NCBI GenBank assembly: GCA_024500155.1
Contig: CM044860.1
Span: 8,604,501 to 8,668,500 of the forward strand
DNA: 64,000 nt
Direction of reading: 5' to 3'
DNA from: Chenopodium formosanum
Taxonomy: Eukaryota > Streptophyta > Magnoliopsida > Caryophyllales > Amaranthaceae
Shown: in pieces, positions 1-14,351 of the stretch
How the letters are laid out: each line of letters begins with the position of its first letter
Numbering within the stretch: position 1 is the stretch's first letter
Position numbers and translations under genes: made by a program
The notes under the pieces: generated by a model
Told to the model about the DNA's origin: nothing
The model's input: the letters and a program-made list of their open reading frames with translations, nothing else
The model's database searches: none

Positions 1-2730
1 TCATGTAAAACCTTGCTAGTTGGTACTGGAGTGACAGATGCATCGTCAAATCGTATCCATTGCCCATCAGGATAACAAGCATCAGCTGTATAATGCCCCT
101 TTGAAGGGTCCCTCCCATGGTGAGTAATTGTAGCCACAAGTTTATATTTCCTACCCTGTACAATAAAATGCCACAAACATAAAATCAGATTCAAGCTGCC
201 TTTCTCCAATAATGATAATTCTTTATCACCAAATAATGATTCAAAAACTCCATTTTGAAGAGATAAGAAAGTGTGCTAACTAAAGAAAGAACACAAATTA
301 TTTTTCTGCAAGCTCTAAAATCTCGAGAAAAGATGCACAAGGAAAATTTGTATTCCACGGCTAGCATTATTTTAACACGAGGAAATCTTAGCATTTCTAT
401 AATTCTATCGACTTATAGGAATACATATATTGTTGGATATCTATAAGTTATGACGTATATACTTGTAGACATTCAACAAAAATTGCACGCTTTCATCCAG
501 TACTTATGATTGAAAAAAGGATGTTTAACAATGGAATTCTCATAAAATCTACTTATTAGAACTTGAATTGTAGGTTAAATATTGAATTCTTAAGCAAAGA
601 GTTTCACACACAACTGTGCCAGCAACCCTTGTATATACAGTCAACGTTTATGAATTAGTCTATGTTAGTTTAGTCAACGGGTAAGAACTACAGAGCTTCA
701 TTAAAAATACTGGCAACAATATATTGGTAATTAAGTCCAAGTACTGATAACATTGTTACAATCAATCATGTGTTTAGAGACTTTAGACTATTAACCATTG
801 AAAATTCAAAACAATACGTTAGCTAGTGTTCACAATGGTAGATCTCACCAAAGGTAATCATTTTTCAGCCACATAAAGAGAGTTAATAGGGGAGGGGATC
901 ATGTAGGCTAGATAGGTGAGTGATTAGGGAGTTCAAATTAAATGATAAATTGAGCTTACCTCAGTTGTAGGTGACACAAGGAGTTGTGAGCTTAACACAA
1001 ACTCAAGGGGAAAATGAACGGGCTTGTGCAATTTCGTACTCCCTTGACTCCCATAGCTGAAGCGCATCAGGTGCAGTATCATAATCTTAGACAAGGTTTG
1101 TATTTTGACAGATTTGCTAGCTGTCACCAATCCAGCCTAAACAATACATTGTACACGTAAGCATTTAACCAGTATTTTGCAATATAGATGAAAGTAGAAA
1201 AACAATCTTAAACATGCAATCATATTTCTACCAAGTTAAGTTCCTTGACAAGCCATATCTTTGCAAACAGCATGCTCAAGCTCAGTATAATTAGGGAATT
1301 AGTATCAGTAACTCATCATAAATAAAATAAAAGGGCTGCACAGAGAAATGCAAAAAGGAGCCATAGCATTTTAAAAAGTCACAAGTACCATACGACTTCA
1401 TCCCACTCAAAGTTCATTTGGTGACGAGAGACTATCAGAACAAAAGAAGGAGAAAAAAAACAGGGCATTCCTGAGCCCATAATAATTTACGGGAGAAGAA
1501 AAGAAAGGGGCAGCCAGCCAAAAACATTCAGAGCAATCAGCAGAAAAGCTGACTGGAGCTACTAGTGCTCAAAATAAAGCACCAGCTGCTTCATGGCCTT
1601 CATCCTGTCATGAATAATGCCTCAAAGTTTTAGATCTTAATTCAGTGAATTACATCTGCAAATTTCAAATCTAAGTTTTACTCCAGGAACCTTAGATCTA
1701 AGGGGTTCATGCTAGACTCACCAGAAACTGTCATGTCCATTTTCATACTGCCGGGTCCATTAGGTTGTGTCAATACAGAGCATTAGAGGGATATAGCTAT
1801 CACACCTTTTACACTATTGTTACTCAAACTTCATCCAGACACATTTGATGGCACGGGTAAATTTATTAGAGAGGGCTCAATATTTTATAAAGGAATAACA
1901 AAGCAAAAAAATGATAGGAAAAGCAAAATGATGATGTAAGGAAAAAGATATGATCATTCCCAATTTCACAACAAAACATAATCTTTGATCTCCAAGAGTC
2001 TCCTAGGCCCCAAGGGAATTACGATGGTAGTCACACATCAACAAACAATTCGAGGGCATAAGAACCCCAATATTAAATTGCAAAATTGCCCAAATCTCCC
2101 ATTGACTGGCAAAAATAAGAATTTTCTGCATACATGAAATTGGATTGGGCATATAGTATAAACTATAATCATTTATTATAATAATAAAAGGGGGCTAAGT
2201 AAAAAAAAGTTCCTACAATATAGTCGATCATACTCTACACTTCTTTATGCAAGACTTGCTAAAGATACAGACAATCACACGACATTAATAATAGAATTAT
2301 CATTACTGAAACACTGGAGGGTGGCTTATAGGCTATAGCATGTGAATCGCACAAATTGTCAAGATATTTGATTTGAGTGGCATTGCATCAATGGCCTTCA
2401 AACATGTTAGGATATAAGAGAGAAACAGAATACCACATTTCAGTAAAATGAAAACGCAAGGGATGAAGATCCATACAAAAATTAACGGAACAGAATGAGC
2501 ATCGAAAACATCATCTGGACAACCCAAATTAAGATCATTAACCGTTTATGTACCTTCCCAGTGTTTGAAGCTCGGTAACCTTCGAGTGCTTCTTGTGCAC
2601 AAAACTGGCGAAGTGCATCCTCTATCGTGTGGACAGCCTCAGGAAAAATATCAAGATGAAGCAAGAGATATGGCTGAATTGTAGCAGAGGCTTTGTTTCC
2701 TGCTTAGCAGAGACATAGAAACCCATAATC

Positions 2731-2780
<50 letters not shown>

Positions 2781-5700
2781 AAAAAGGTCCATGACTAAAG
2801 CTGTTGAACGCTTCCATGCATCTCAGAGTTGACCCATCAATGCAAAGACAGGATACAAAATTCAGAACCTTAACATAAACAATTGCAAGAGAAACCTTTG
2901 CAGATTCAGGGTCTACATAAATTATACAGCTACAAAATCTTTACAGCAGCAATTGCAGCACACTCAGAATCAATTGGCTACAGCAATACAAAAACTGTTG
3001 GGAAAAAAAAAAAAAACAATTAAAAAGAAAACTATTCCATCAAAACAGCATTGCCAAATTTGTATGGACAAGGAAAAATCAAATCAGTGTCAAGCTGAGG
3101 AAATTCCCAATGCACTAAAAATTGCAAAGGGATCCAGCAACTACAAAATGGTGATCAATGGTAATCTAGTCTTTGTTCATTTTACCTCTCCAAATAACCT
3201 GATTTCAGATTAACCCAGCAGACCCCAAACGCAAGGAACTAATGAAGGACCCAAAGTATTAAAAAAAAAAAAAAATACGGAGTGAAAAAAAGGATGGCTA
3301 CTAAAATTCGTCTTCAATCAATCTTTGAAGTAACTGTTTAACCAAAATAACCCTGTCCATTAAGGCTCAAGCTTCTACTCCTTTAAGCAATCAACACAGA
3401 GGAAAAAAGTCCACAATTGTCCAACCCCAGCATCATGAACAAATACTTCCAAGTAGAAGACCACTTCGACTTTCCAAGAATAGGTATGACATAAAATTAC
3501 AAATTTCCAATCCTTAAGTTCGAAGTGACTTTTGTTTTTCTTTTCTTTTTTCCCAAGTTCCAACTTATATACTTCCTCCGTTTTTTAAATATTGCACCAC
3601 TTACCTTTTAAGGAAATAGCACAAATATTGCACCATTTCTATTTTAGGAAAAGAAATATTTGTGTTCATACTACAAATACCAAATATACCCTTTCTTTTT
3701 CACACTTGATTTTTTAGTTTATGTATACCATCACATGGACAATCTTGTATTTTTACCTTTCTTTCTCATCCTTTTTTCCACTACCAAAAATCTTGTGCTA
3801 AACTCCTATGGTGCAATAAGAAAGGAACGGAGGAAGTATGTGATTCCAAATTTATTTCAAATATGTTCGTCACTAATTCTATTCTTTAAGGTGTCCCCAC
3901 AAACAAATCTCATCTCTGTACATACAGCTTCAAAACATATTTTCTTCCTAAATGCCCAGCAATTTGACATAATACATCAGTGCTAATCTGTCTTGTGGAA
4001 TTTACCCTTTAACTCAACGCAATACAAATGCTCTCCATTTAAGCCACTCTGACTTAATTCCGTTAGCCACATCTTCAATATCTCCACTCCTTTTAAAGAT
4101 TGCTGTTATGGACTAACTTAGTATTTTCAGATTTAAAGACTAATTAAGAGATAAAAGCTTGATAATTTAGATTAATAATGACAGAATTTGGATACAAAAG
4201 GATAGACTAATAGCTTAAGGCTATCACTCTCTTGATAACTTTAGGTTATCACTCTCCTAGTAACTTCAGGTTACTACTCTCAACATTTTTCCTCACAATT
4301 CACAAAAATCCTAATGCATATACTATCCCCTCTTTATACTAAGGAGTAAGGACTACTAACCTAAAACCATATAAACTTTCCAAATTGCCCTTCCTAAGGT
4401 TAATCTATTACAATTGCTTGACCCAAGATACTTTTACACGCAGCAACTCATTGCCATCTAATGTTATTACATCGTCATTGGACTCCCTTTTAGTACTACA
4501 ATCAACACTACATGTAATAGGTTTGCCTCCTACTTAGTCTAAACCCTCCAGATATTAGCTTCTATCTCCATCACACTAATCTAGCATAACCTCAAATCAT
4601 GTCTTGTCCACCACTCCAATATCATCCCAAACATAGTGTCTTGTCCTATATAGACTATGTTAGTTCATCTAACATTACTGTGAACAATGTATGGAAAAAG
4701 CTCAAGGAGCAGGCACACAAAATAAGACAGCTAGAGAGATTTGCTTACATGTGCCTAATGCACCTCATGTTCACCTCTTTGAATGCTAGATGAATTAACA
4801 TAGTCAATACAGAACAAGAACCTAATCGCCTAGCACCTTCGGCGCACCTTTTTATACATTGATTGTGAATATAAAAGGTCAAAGTTTAGCCCAATTGTCA
4901 TAGGAAAATCATTTGATACTCTCCCACAAATACTCACATTTTTCCTCATATCTTCATAAATATACCCAATTAAGCCAATATAACATAGGATACCATTTTT
5001 GTCATTGCCATCAAAGCACATCTCTTGACACAATGGTATTAAATCTCAACAACGCATCGTGACCGCATTGTAATATCACAACTGTTTTAAGAGCAACAGA
5101 AAACAATCCGCATTTCCCAATAAAGTGATTCCACAACGTGATCATAAGCAAGAAATAAAATCATGCACAACATCTTGTCCACCTAGGCATAAGTGTTCTA
5201 ATAATAAATGAAATTCATGTTCAAATCCTTTAACCTTGACTCCACGCCCTATAATATTGCATCATTAGCTGAGCAATGCATCTTTGTTCTTCTTGTAAAT
5301 TGGGATCAAGGTGCTCGTTCAGTCTTTCTCAACATTTGGCCATATGCTTCCTATAAATTCATTCTATTCAAAGCCTTCTCTACCTCAAATTCTGTATTCT
5401 CCACACATCAACCCAATCGACTAATTTCGTGATCCGCAATACAGATGTTTAACCTCCACTTGACTTCCTTTAAACAGATTGAAATCTATAATTGATCTCC
5501 TTTGGATTAGAATACTAAGATTTATACCCGTCATAAACTTAACCATATGAAGATCCTTCATTAAACATTTGTCTTTTCAAAGATATCATATAGATATGTT
5601 TTCTCCTTCCCTTTAGCCCATTTTATTATAAAACTCTTGATGTAGACCCTTGTCTTTGTCTCTCAAACAACTTATTTTGCTTTAACATTAGTTTCTTTGT

Positions 5701-8700
5701 AATTGACAAGTTTCTCATCATTTCTACAATATCCTAATGCCATATAGGATTTCAATTTCTCCTTAATTACTAGGTTTAGATCCTCATTCCACTAACGCTT
5801 TCCCAATTGACTCTCCTGAAACCTGATTTGCTACTACAATTAAAACATTGGCATTACCTTCTTTTACACTTCAACATCTTATTCTTGGCTTCCCTTGACT
5901 TTCCGTTCTTCTTAAACTAGCTTTCAAATTAACATATAAAATAGGATCCTACAGTGGCAGCTACCCTCTCCTTGAATGATCTATAAGCAAAGACATAAAA
6001 GATAAAATAAAAAAAAAGGGAAATATATTCGGTTATTAAAATTAAAATAAAAAATAAAAAATAAAAAAAAAGGAAACATAAAAAATAAATAAATAGGGGG
6101 GAGCAGCAAAAAATAATTAAATATACGCCAACAACCCCATGCAAAACACTAAAGAAGAAAAGCTAAGATCTTAATGCATGAATGTGACCAAGTCATATCA
6201 TACCCTTTGCCTTCACAACACTCTTCAATTGTCCGCCAAAAATTGCACTTAGTTCTGATGGAACAAAGCTTTGAGTTCTTGTCACTGCAGACTTATTTTT
6301 AGGACCAACAGTTTCCCATTCATCATCTTCTGATGATGATACCAGCGAATACTTCCGTGCAGCTATGCCAGAATTTTGCCCACCTAACTTAAGTAGTTCA
6401 TCATGCATTTGGTCCATGACAAAGCTCAAAAACTCTTGAGCATCTTCTTGCCTGTATGAAAAGAGCTCATTAATACGGTGCTTCCAACTAATTGAAATCA
6501 CAATCATGGCTACAAACTATTCTCAACAAGAAACAAAAGGTAAACAAAGACTCATTGCCAAGCCCAAAAGAGGAAAAATGATCTCTGATAGCTTCACTAT
6601 CAGAGCCTACAATCCTTGAATCTAATCAACAAGATAACAGGAAAACCAAAGAAATAAAACCTCTTTCTGTTGTATCTCTTTTTTCAACACAGAAGTTGCC
6701 TTCTAGGCTCAAGAAAAGCAACATGCAGCTACGGCAATTAGCAATAAAAAAAATTAAGGAAAGAATGAATTTACATTTTCTAGAGGCAAAAGCAAGAAAA
6801 AAAAAAAACTAGTTTTGAGCCACACTCATGCATATTAAGAAAGCTAGTAGAGGGTGGGCCAAAGGGTGGTTAAATATGAGTAAACAAATTGAAAGCAGAT
6901 AGTGAAAGGGTAATAATATTCAGTTCAGGAATTTTGAGACAATAACGATTAATGAGATGGATTGAGAAAAGGAAGTCACAAAAAGTTAGAAATACACTTC
7001 AACTGCAAAGGGTGCAGCCATGTTTACTTATCATAAATAAATGGAAGGTAAATTAAGAATGTCGCAAAATAGCACAGGGAAACAGGAAAGTATACTGCAT
7101 CCATATCATAATCTGGACAGCCATAATTGTGTCCATGACTTCATATATATCTGAGTTATCAAATTTGAAGCAAGACATAAAGTATTCAAGAGAGGTTGAA
7201 AAAGAAGAAAACACACCTCGTCCTGCCAGAGAAACCACTTGGCACGTCTGGAGTAAATTTTTTCACCACATCTTCAAACATCGCAGGGCTAAAAGGCCTG
7301 CCAGTATCAACAATATTTGGATCTCTTGTCTTAGAACTTGAGCCATGAGGTATGTCAAACTCCGATACAAAATCCACGAATGCAATCAATGTTGGATAAT
7401 CAACCTAAAATAACACACACAGGGTAAGATTTTCAAAAATAATATCTAACTTTACAGTTTACATACAAGCAATTAAAATAATACCTTCGGGATATCACGA
7501 GTTCGAAGTTCCTGCAAGAGCTTCAGAAAAGGGGAGCAGGATAAAAGTGCTTGCAAAGTCGCATTAAGGAAACATAAATTCCCAGCATTGATTAAGCCCC
7601 TGGGAAGCAAATCACAAGTGGTAGCAATGCTACCATTAGCAGCTTTTTTCAGGTCATCTTTCAAAGGAATAGACTTAAGTGATGCATCATGAACACCATT
7701 AGAATATCTCTCCTTCAACCTAATATCCTGACAACCTTGAGATGAACTTAAGAATTGTTGTGAAGAAACAGTTGCATCATTATTTGTGAGGCCTGCAGAA
7801 GTTAGATCATGACTTCCACCTTTGATTTGTTTTAGGCCATTAGCTAGTTGGTGACAATGTTCAGAACTATGGATGCTTCCATTTTCTTTTAAGACGGTTC
7901 TAGATACTGGAACAACGTCATTTAAATGCACAGGACCATCAACTTTCTTGACAGAATCAGATGATTTCACAGAAGGTAGCTTAGTTCCAGTTTCACCATT
8001 TTCACTGCTCGAGAATGCTCCTGTCACCAAAGACAATGAACCAAACTGGAGTTCTTCTTTGCGTAAAGGTACTTTAGAATTCTCAGATGGTTTATTGTTT
8101 ATCGACCTTAACTCTTCTTCAGTAAAAGATCCAAACAATATCATCTGCAGAGCAAATAATAACCACATAAGCAGAATGATTATAAATATAACCCAACTCT
8201 GCTAGCCCAGAGCTAACTTTGGACTCAAAAGGGAACACAGCTATTCTTATGAAATTGAAAACACAACAAGAGAGCAAGGCAACATTTATAGTCAGATAAG
8301 CATAAATTATTTTTACTTAAGATACCGAAAACACTATACACCATTGCCCCCTCAATTTAAGAGAGTAAATAATACAGAAATACTCCTATGATGTTCTCAT
8401 TTTTATTTTGCACAATATCAAGATGTGTCTTTGACATTAATATCTTAAATTTATTTGTTAAAAAATCATTTAAATTTGGTATTATAAAACTACACATTAA
8501 CTCGAATCTAACAATATCTCATGAGAAATTTATCAAAGTTTTTACAGTTTGACCATGAAAATTCAAAACAGGAACATCATTTTGGGACAGAGGGAGTAGG
8601 TTAAAAAGGTACCAATGGGGGGTATCAGTCATGCACACTGGTCTCAAGAATCCATTGGTCTCAAGTATCACCAACGGGGAGTTGAGGATAAAACAAAGCT

Positions 8701-9249
8701 CAAGCCCATAAACTATAAGGGAAAAAAAAATGACAAGTGTCACTCACATGTGACCAGAAGCTGTACTTTCAAGAATCCATTGGTTTTTTTCCAACACATT
8801 CGCCCCACGAAACCATCTTCCACACTCACATTATCCTTTTCAATGCTTGAAGAACACCTTTCAGACTTTCACTATACAAGGCTAAACCCACATCATTCCA
8901 AACACACCTAACGATATGTGCCAAACAGAACTCCCACCAGAAAAGGACTAAAGATGACTAACCGACTCAAAATTATTAACCAAACACCATTCTAACATAT
9001 ACAAAATTAAACCAACAAAACCCTAACAAATTCATTTACAATCCCACCTGAGTATCACAATTTTCACCCAATTCCAATTCAAATATTAAAAAAAAAAAAA
9101 AACAAAAACTTTCCGACTTCAATGAGTTAATAAAGCAATGAGCGATGAATTCCACAAATTCTACATCAAATGCACAGCAAACAATAAAATTATAATTAAA
9201 AGTGACATTAAAAAAGGCAAAAATATAGAAATACCTCAGAATTGTTCAT
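1..9249 (-). CDS. UBP24: Ubiquitin-specific protease, plant UBP24-like (3' end cut by window edge)
   Basis: Cysteine deubiquitinase of the UCH/USP family, which removes ubiquitin from proteins. Coding exons on the minus strand, with phases that join in frame: 9235-9249, 7485-8144, 7217-7404, 6204-6451, 2554-2699, 960-1136, 1-155. All six introns are GT-AG. The start gives MNNSE followed by MILFGSF. Residues about 6-180 are a poorly conserved, Ser/Asn-rich N-terminal region. The Cys box (GLINAGNLCFLNATLQALL) puts the nucleophile near Cys196. The QEDAQEF box opens exon 4. The His box (HHGRDPSKGHYTAD) puts the general base near His499, followed by WIRFDDASV. About 529 codons are visible; plant UBP24 proteins are roughly 550 residues, so only about 20 codons should lie beyond the left edge. 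No internal stop or frameshift was seen. Intron 4 (2700-6203) is large and holds a MITE. The UBP24 assignment rests on remembered family similarity. Confidence 0.93.
2733..2774. repeat. Poly(T) tract
   Basis: Uninterrupted run of about 42 T on the plus strand inside UBP intron 4, just upstream (gene sense) of the exon 5 acceptor. It could be a retroposon A-tail on the minus strand, or the gene's own polypyrimidine tract expanded. It is far longer than a normal tract and sits about 30 bp from the acceptor at 2700. Confidence 0.8.
3570..3838. mobile_element. Stowaway-like MITE in UBP intron 4
   Basis: Begins TACTTCCTCCGTT at 3570 and ends with the reverse complement (AACGGAGGAAGTA) at 3838, flanked by TA as in Tc1/mariner-derived Stowaway MITEs. 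The inner arms also pair (ATTGCACCA near the left end, TGGTGCAAT near the right). About 269 bp, no coding capacity. Confidence 0.75.
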
Positions 9250-9569
9250 GATGCACAGAAAAAACTGGACTGAATGTACTATGAGTATGAGAATGGGTAA
9301 TTAGAATACTATAATAAAGGGTTATAAGAGAAGACATGAAAAAAAGCAGGGAATTTAAGAGAGAGGAAAGAAAAGGGCTTTTAATGGCAGAAATAGGCAA
9401 CTCTGATTCAACTGATCTTCCAAAAAGTATACGTTGATCATCGACTGAAAATAAAATTTAATGGGTAAAATCAATAAATCAGAAATTTCGAACAAAACCC
9501 AGAAAAAAAGAAGCAAACTTTAGAACTCAAATTCAAGGGTATTGTTTAGTGAAGAAGGGTAAAGCTTAC

Positions 9570-9750
9570 CAAAGTTTCGGTATTTGCGACGGCTCAACCG
9601 CAGTTCAACTGCGGACGGAGGAGAGAGAAAGTGGGGAGGAGAGAGAGTGAGAGAAAGAGGTGAAAGATGGAAGTGTAAAGGTTGAAGAAGGCTGGAAAAA
9701 TGAGGAGCCAATGTTGATGTGATTGCGAGAGAAGGGAGAGTTTAGAGGCT
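9570..9750 (-). promoter_or_regulatory. Probable 5' leader exon and proximal promoter of the UBP gene
   Basis: Upstream of the start at 9249, the minus strand has a good splice donor (TTTG|GTAAGC) at 9569/9570. It is preceded by a CT-rich, AT-poor stretch typical of a plant 5' UTR. A 5' UTR intron running from about 9569 to just upstream of the ATG is likely. The acceptor is not fixed, with several AG candidates at 9255-9275. The transcription start was not determined. Confidence 0.4.
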
Positions 9751-10405
9751 TAGGTTTTTTTTGAGGGGTGGGGTAAGGGAGGACATCGGGGGTGAAAGTG
9801 TGACTTTTTTTTTGGTTACCGGTTGTTAAGCCGGTGCGTCGGATAAAATACTACTCCGTATATGGAGTAGGAATTTGTAGTTCACGATGAGATTATACTA
9901 TAGTTCTGTAACTTTTAGGCTTGAGGTCGGAGAATAAAATAAAAATTAAAAAATTTTACGAATATGTGTTTTAGACTTAATATATGGTAATTGATATAGT
10001 AGGGAAATCTTGATTAATTGTAATTTTGTTGTAATTGTACTTCGTATTTTTTTTATTTTTTTTAACGGTACTTCGTATTTGTTATGTGACTCATACTTAT
10101 CTTGTATATATTAGGTATAAGGATTTAATAAATTTCACTTTGTGTAACAAAAGTTATGTTTAAAATCCATGCATATTTAATTTAAAATTATATATTTTCA
10201 AAATATCACAAGTTTATGTAGCATTCTTCATCCATAAAAATAATTAAAACATCATTGAATATCCACGTTTGTTAAAGTTTTGGTGCACTCAACGATCACA
10301 TTTTGGCTACACAATCTACTTCTCCTCTTATCCCCTCCCTTGTCCCTTCCTGTGTCTCCCTTAATAACCCAAATTAGCCATCGTTTTCCCTCTTTTAACA
10401 CATTT
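9751..10405. other. Intergenic, AT-rich, no gene seen
   Basis: Between the UBP promoter and the LINE remnant. It contains a short palindrome (ACTCCGTATATGGAGT near 9851) and ACTTCGTATT-type motifs, but no reading frame or element boundary I can support. Confidence 0.6.
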
Positions 10406-11805
10406 TTTTAAGGTAAGAAAAAGAGGAAAAGTGTTAGGCACCCCTCCTCACAAGGGGAATGCCTAGCGCATTTGAGGAGATAATGGGATACAACGACGCG
10501 TTAGTACAAAGAGTAACATCCATATTATCACTAACAAGATGTCCTACGTTTACGATCCAATCTGCTGCTCTATTTGCTTCTCTGTAAATGTGATGGATTT
10601 CCCAATGGTGAAACTTCTGGAGGAGAGCCTAGATGTCGATGATGATGTGGCTGTCCTTTTTAGAGCATTAACTACAAGGAGGTTATCGCCTTCAATCTCT
10701 TATGGTAACACATGCTGCTGCTAAATTGTTTTAAAGTGACCCGTCAAAATTAAGATTTAAAGAGTTTGAAGGAGGGGCCTTCGGGATCTTTGTATTGGGT
10801 TGGTGGGTAGGTAGTGAGAACGGGTTTGGGATCTTTGTATAGGAGATCCCGAGCTAAAAAGGAATGTATGAAAGTGCGACACTTCCACTCCTCGAGTGCA
10901 AAATGCATTCAGTGGAAAGTTTGAGAGATATTTAAAGTGTCATTTCTTAAAATTATGGAATTACGTTCTTTCCTATTATTCCATAATAAAAATAAATAAA
11001 TGTAATGAGCATAAAGTTATTATTTCTAAGGTTGTTTAAAATGGGCAATAAATTCCCTAGTGGAAGTGTACTTCCTAACCAATTTATAGTTAGAGGGTGT
11101 TGCTTAATTTCTTTTGATCTTTCACATTCGAGAAATAAATGATCAACTGTCTCCGAGAAGGAATATAATTACAAAGGTGCATTCACCAAAAGAAATGATT
11201 CTCATGTTTTGAAGAACGTCCCTAGCCCAAGACTGCCATGTAGCATTTGCCATAAGAAAATTTGGATCTTAAGGGGGATATCTAGTTCCATATCCAACGA
11301 TGAGGCCATTTAGGCATATCTTGATTAAGATTGTGCACTATCCATGTGGCTGACTTGACTGAGAAATATCCCGAAGGGGTGAGGCCCCATACTGGTGTGT
11401 CTGTCATTTCTGTATAAGGCAAGGGAATGTCCATAATAAGAGCAACAATATATATAATTTGGCAACACGGTAACAAGTTTGGATTTGTCCCATCGCCTAT
11501 TTGGAAGTATAACATCTGCAACTCTTAAGTCAATATCCACTTAATGTCCTTGTAAGTGTAAACTTTCCAGTAAGCTCCCATAGTAGCCCAATTATCTATC
11601 CAAAAATAAATGTCCTTTCCATTGCCTATTTTCCATTGAATACCTTTTCGTAAAATTTTTCTTTGTGCAAGGATAGCTTTCTGTATATGAGAATCTTTTT
11701 GGTGGTGGTATTCGAAAAATGAAGAATCATGAAGATACTTGTCCTTAATTATCTTGACCCAAAGATTAGAAAAGTCGGAGAGAATTTTCCACCCTAGGTT
11801 TGCTA
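10406..11805 (-). mobile_element. Decayed L1-type LINE, 3' portion (late RT region, zf-RVT, RNase H end)
   Basis: Minus-strand translation gives recognisable LINE ORF2 pieces. The post-RT segment carries FWIDNWATMGAYWK near 11570-11610. It is followed by the zinc-binding region with WGLTPSGYFSVKSATW near 11350-11400, and by an RNase H tail with YREANRAADWIVNVGH near 10540-10590. An early stop lies near 11536, and indels or frame changes occur around 10600-10720 and elsewhere, so it is dead. The 3' end is near 10406, where a short A-run on the minus strand may be a tail remnant. It continues upstream at 14352-14560 beyond an inserted LTR. Confidence 0.8.
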
Positions 11806-14346
11806 TGTAACACCCTAGAAATTCCTTTCTTTTAAAATACCTGTTTTGCCCTGTTTAAAACTTTAAATAGGAATACCTAAGACATTACCGCCACCGTGAA
11901 AACGGCTAAGGCAACTATCAAAGAAACACAGCAGAAGACTAATTTCAAAACCATTCAAAATAAGTCAACTTAAAAAGTCCATCAACGAAAGTAAAGTCAA
12001 ACCAAAGGTAAACAAAGTAAAATAAAATCAACTTACAACTTGGAACCTTTATAGGCCCTTATTAAAAACCAAACCGAACTCAAAACCTTTGCGTTAGTCA
12101 TGCATTGTAATAATATCACAATTAATTAAAGCAATAAACACATCATATACTTATAGAAACTAGCATGATTCGCCCTTCACTCATGCCCATTCATGAAAAT
12201 GCTTCATCACTTGAAAAGCTTATCTGTACCTATTTCCACTACTCTCCATTGAAAATGGGTCATCATAGGGCCATGATAAAGACAAGGCCAATAACACACA
12301 AAATACACAATCAGCAAAGCTGAGTACATAAGCGTAATTAGTACACTAGCATACAATTCCCTATCAACACACTACTTACCTTGTTGCACCTGTTTTTCAA
12401 GCATACAACATTCAATAAAAGTTCTCACTAGACACTAAATAATTTATTTAGCGTTGATTACGCATCGAACGGGTTTCCCACTAACCTCCCCCAAATAAAT
12501 TGAGGTTATTGACACGGGAGCTAACCGTGCCAGCATTAAAAACCACACATAGGTGGCGGAATCCTGCACATAATAATAATAATAAAAGGAATGTACATCG
12601 TCCTGTACTCCAGTAGAAGTTATGATCAAATATAAAGTCACAAAACTCCCCCCCCCATATGTTCATACTCAAGGTATATACGTTCCAAGAGTTTTGGTGT
12701 GTAATCTCTTTCACTTTACGTTATTTACAGATTATTAAAGTGGGTGATGACTCTCAAACCATAATCATTCAATCAACAATAATTATTCAATCAATCAAAT
12801 ACACCAATTTAATTCTTGAATAAGTAGTGACCACATAATATTAAATGTTGAATCTTTTTTAATTCTACCTCAGTGCCAATGACACCTTAAACGCATAATG
12901 TGCCACAAATCCTATCCCTCGGTGTTGAAAGCACCTTAAGTGCACTAAGGCACCAACATACAATTTATTCCTCGTGTACATAGACACTTATATAGCTCCT
13001 TCCTCATGCTTAAAGCATCAATAAAAATTATATGAACCATAATAAAATCCCTTTTTAATATCTCAAACCAAATTAAACATTTAGTTTAATTAAACATGCT
13101 CTCTAACATGCCACAAATAAATATGAGGTTCATAAATAATACTCCAAACTATTATTTTCCAATCAATAATCCATCACAAATAAATCATGCCTCATAATCC
13201 ATTCACCAATAACATCCAAATCATAAATTCCATTCCAAACCTAGCATGATACTACTTATAATCAATCAAATACATTTAACATGCTACTACATCAATATAA
13301 TTATGCTAAGTACGCGAACGTACCTTGAATACGATCTTAATATCGCCACAATTAATAGAAATTACTCACTTCAAAGTCTCCTACAATTTAAAATCATAGA
13401 AGAGCATTAAAACCCGCTCTACACAAATTTCCAGCAATATATACTGTTATAAAACCCCTCATAATCTATTTGAAATAAGCTGAAATTATATTTAAAACAT
13501 CATACTTTAATCCCAATTAATGGGTAATTAAAATTCCTTAAAGAAACTTGATTTTTAATGTTTTACCAAAAATTCCAGCACTATATTTTAATTAAAACTT
13601 GCTGTAATTTAGTCTTAAAACACTTTAATCAAAGGTTTACACCATTATATATCATAATCCTTCAATAATTTATAAATCAAGAACCTAGGGTTTCAAAAAT
13701 TGGGGCTTTTTAATTAAAAACATAATCTGAAAATTAATTAACATGATACTCATAGTCAAACATCAAAAATCAAATCACAAAACCCATAATTAATATTTAG
13801 ATCTAGGATTGGTTTTTAAAACAAAGATTTAATTTTAATTTTTTTTTTCGGAAAACATGGCAGCCGGCAGCCACCTAGCTACTGCCGGTGGCTGGCGGCC
13901 AGCGCTGCTGGTGGTCGGCCGGTGGTGGTGAAGGGCAGCCGAAAAAAAAAAGAAAAGGGGAAGGGGAAAAAGGAGAAAGAAAAAAGAAAGAAAATAAGGA
14001 GAAAGGAGAGAGAAGTTTACCTTAGGTTTTCTCCACACTGGGCAAAGTTTGATTTGCCTCATATGTGGGATATTTATACCCCTTCTCTAAGACCCTTCTC
14101 CCTAAACTTTCCTTTTTAATTTTCCTAATCCCATCCCTAATAAAACTTTACTAAAATAAAACTTTCCTAAATTAAACCCCAACTTAATTAAAATAATTAA
14201 TTAAATAAACTTTCCTTTTATAAAATATTTCCAAACTTATTAAAATAAATAACTAAAATACTTTAAATAAGACATTTCAATTTAATTAAATACTTCTCAA
14301 GATACTTATTTTAATTAAAATACGTATAAAAATACGAGGTATTACA
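11806..14346 (-). mobile_element. Solo LTR (about 2.5 kb, probably Gypsy-type) inside the LINE
   Basis: The element starts TGTAACACCC and ends GGTATTACA, imperfect inverted TG...CA termini as in LTRs. It is flanked by a perfect 5-bp duplication TGCTA (11801-11805 and 14347-14351). The interior has no supportable coding frame, so it is a solo LTR or a non-coding derivative. Orientation is inferred as minus from a TATAAATA box (minus strand, near 14068-14075) followed by a C/T-rich leader. A GC-rich patch lies at 13857-13940. The family was not determined. Confidence 0.75.
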
Positions 14347-14351
14347 TGCTA

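Noticed and set aside
7873..8205. 110-codon plus-strand frame
   Set aside because: Antisense shadow of UBP exon 2, whose minus-strand reading contains the catalytic Cys box.
10539..10724. 61-codon plus-strand frame
   Set aside because: Antisense to the LINE RNase H tail.
13835..14119. Lys/Glu-rich (plus) and His/Ser/Phe-rich (minus) frames
   Set aside because: Low-complexity purine tract within a solo LTR; no conserved motif.
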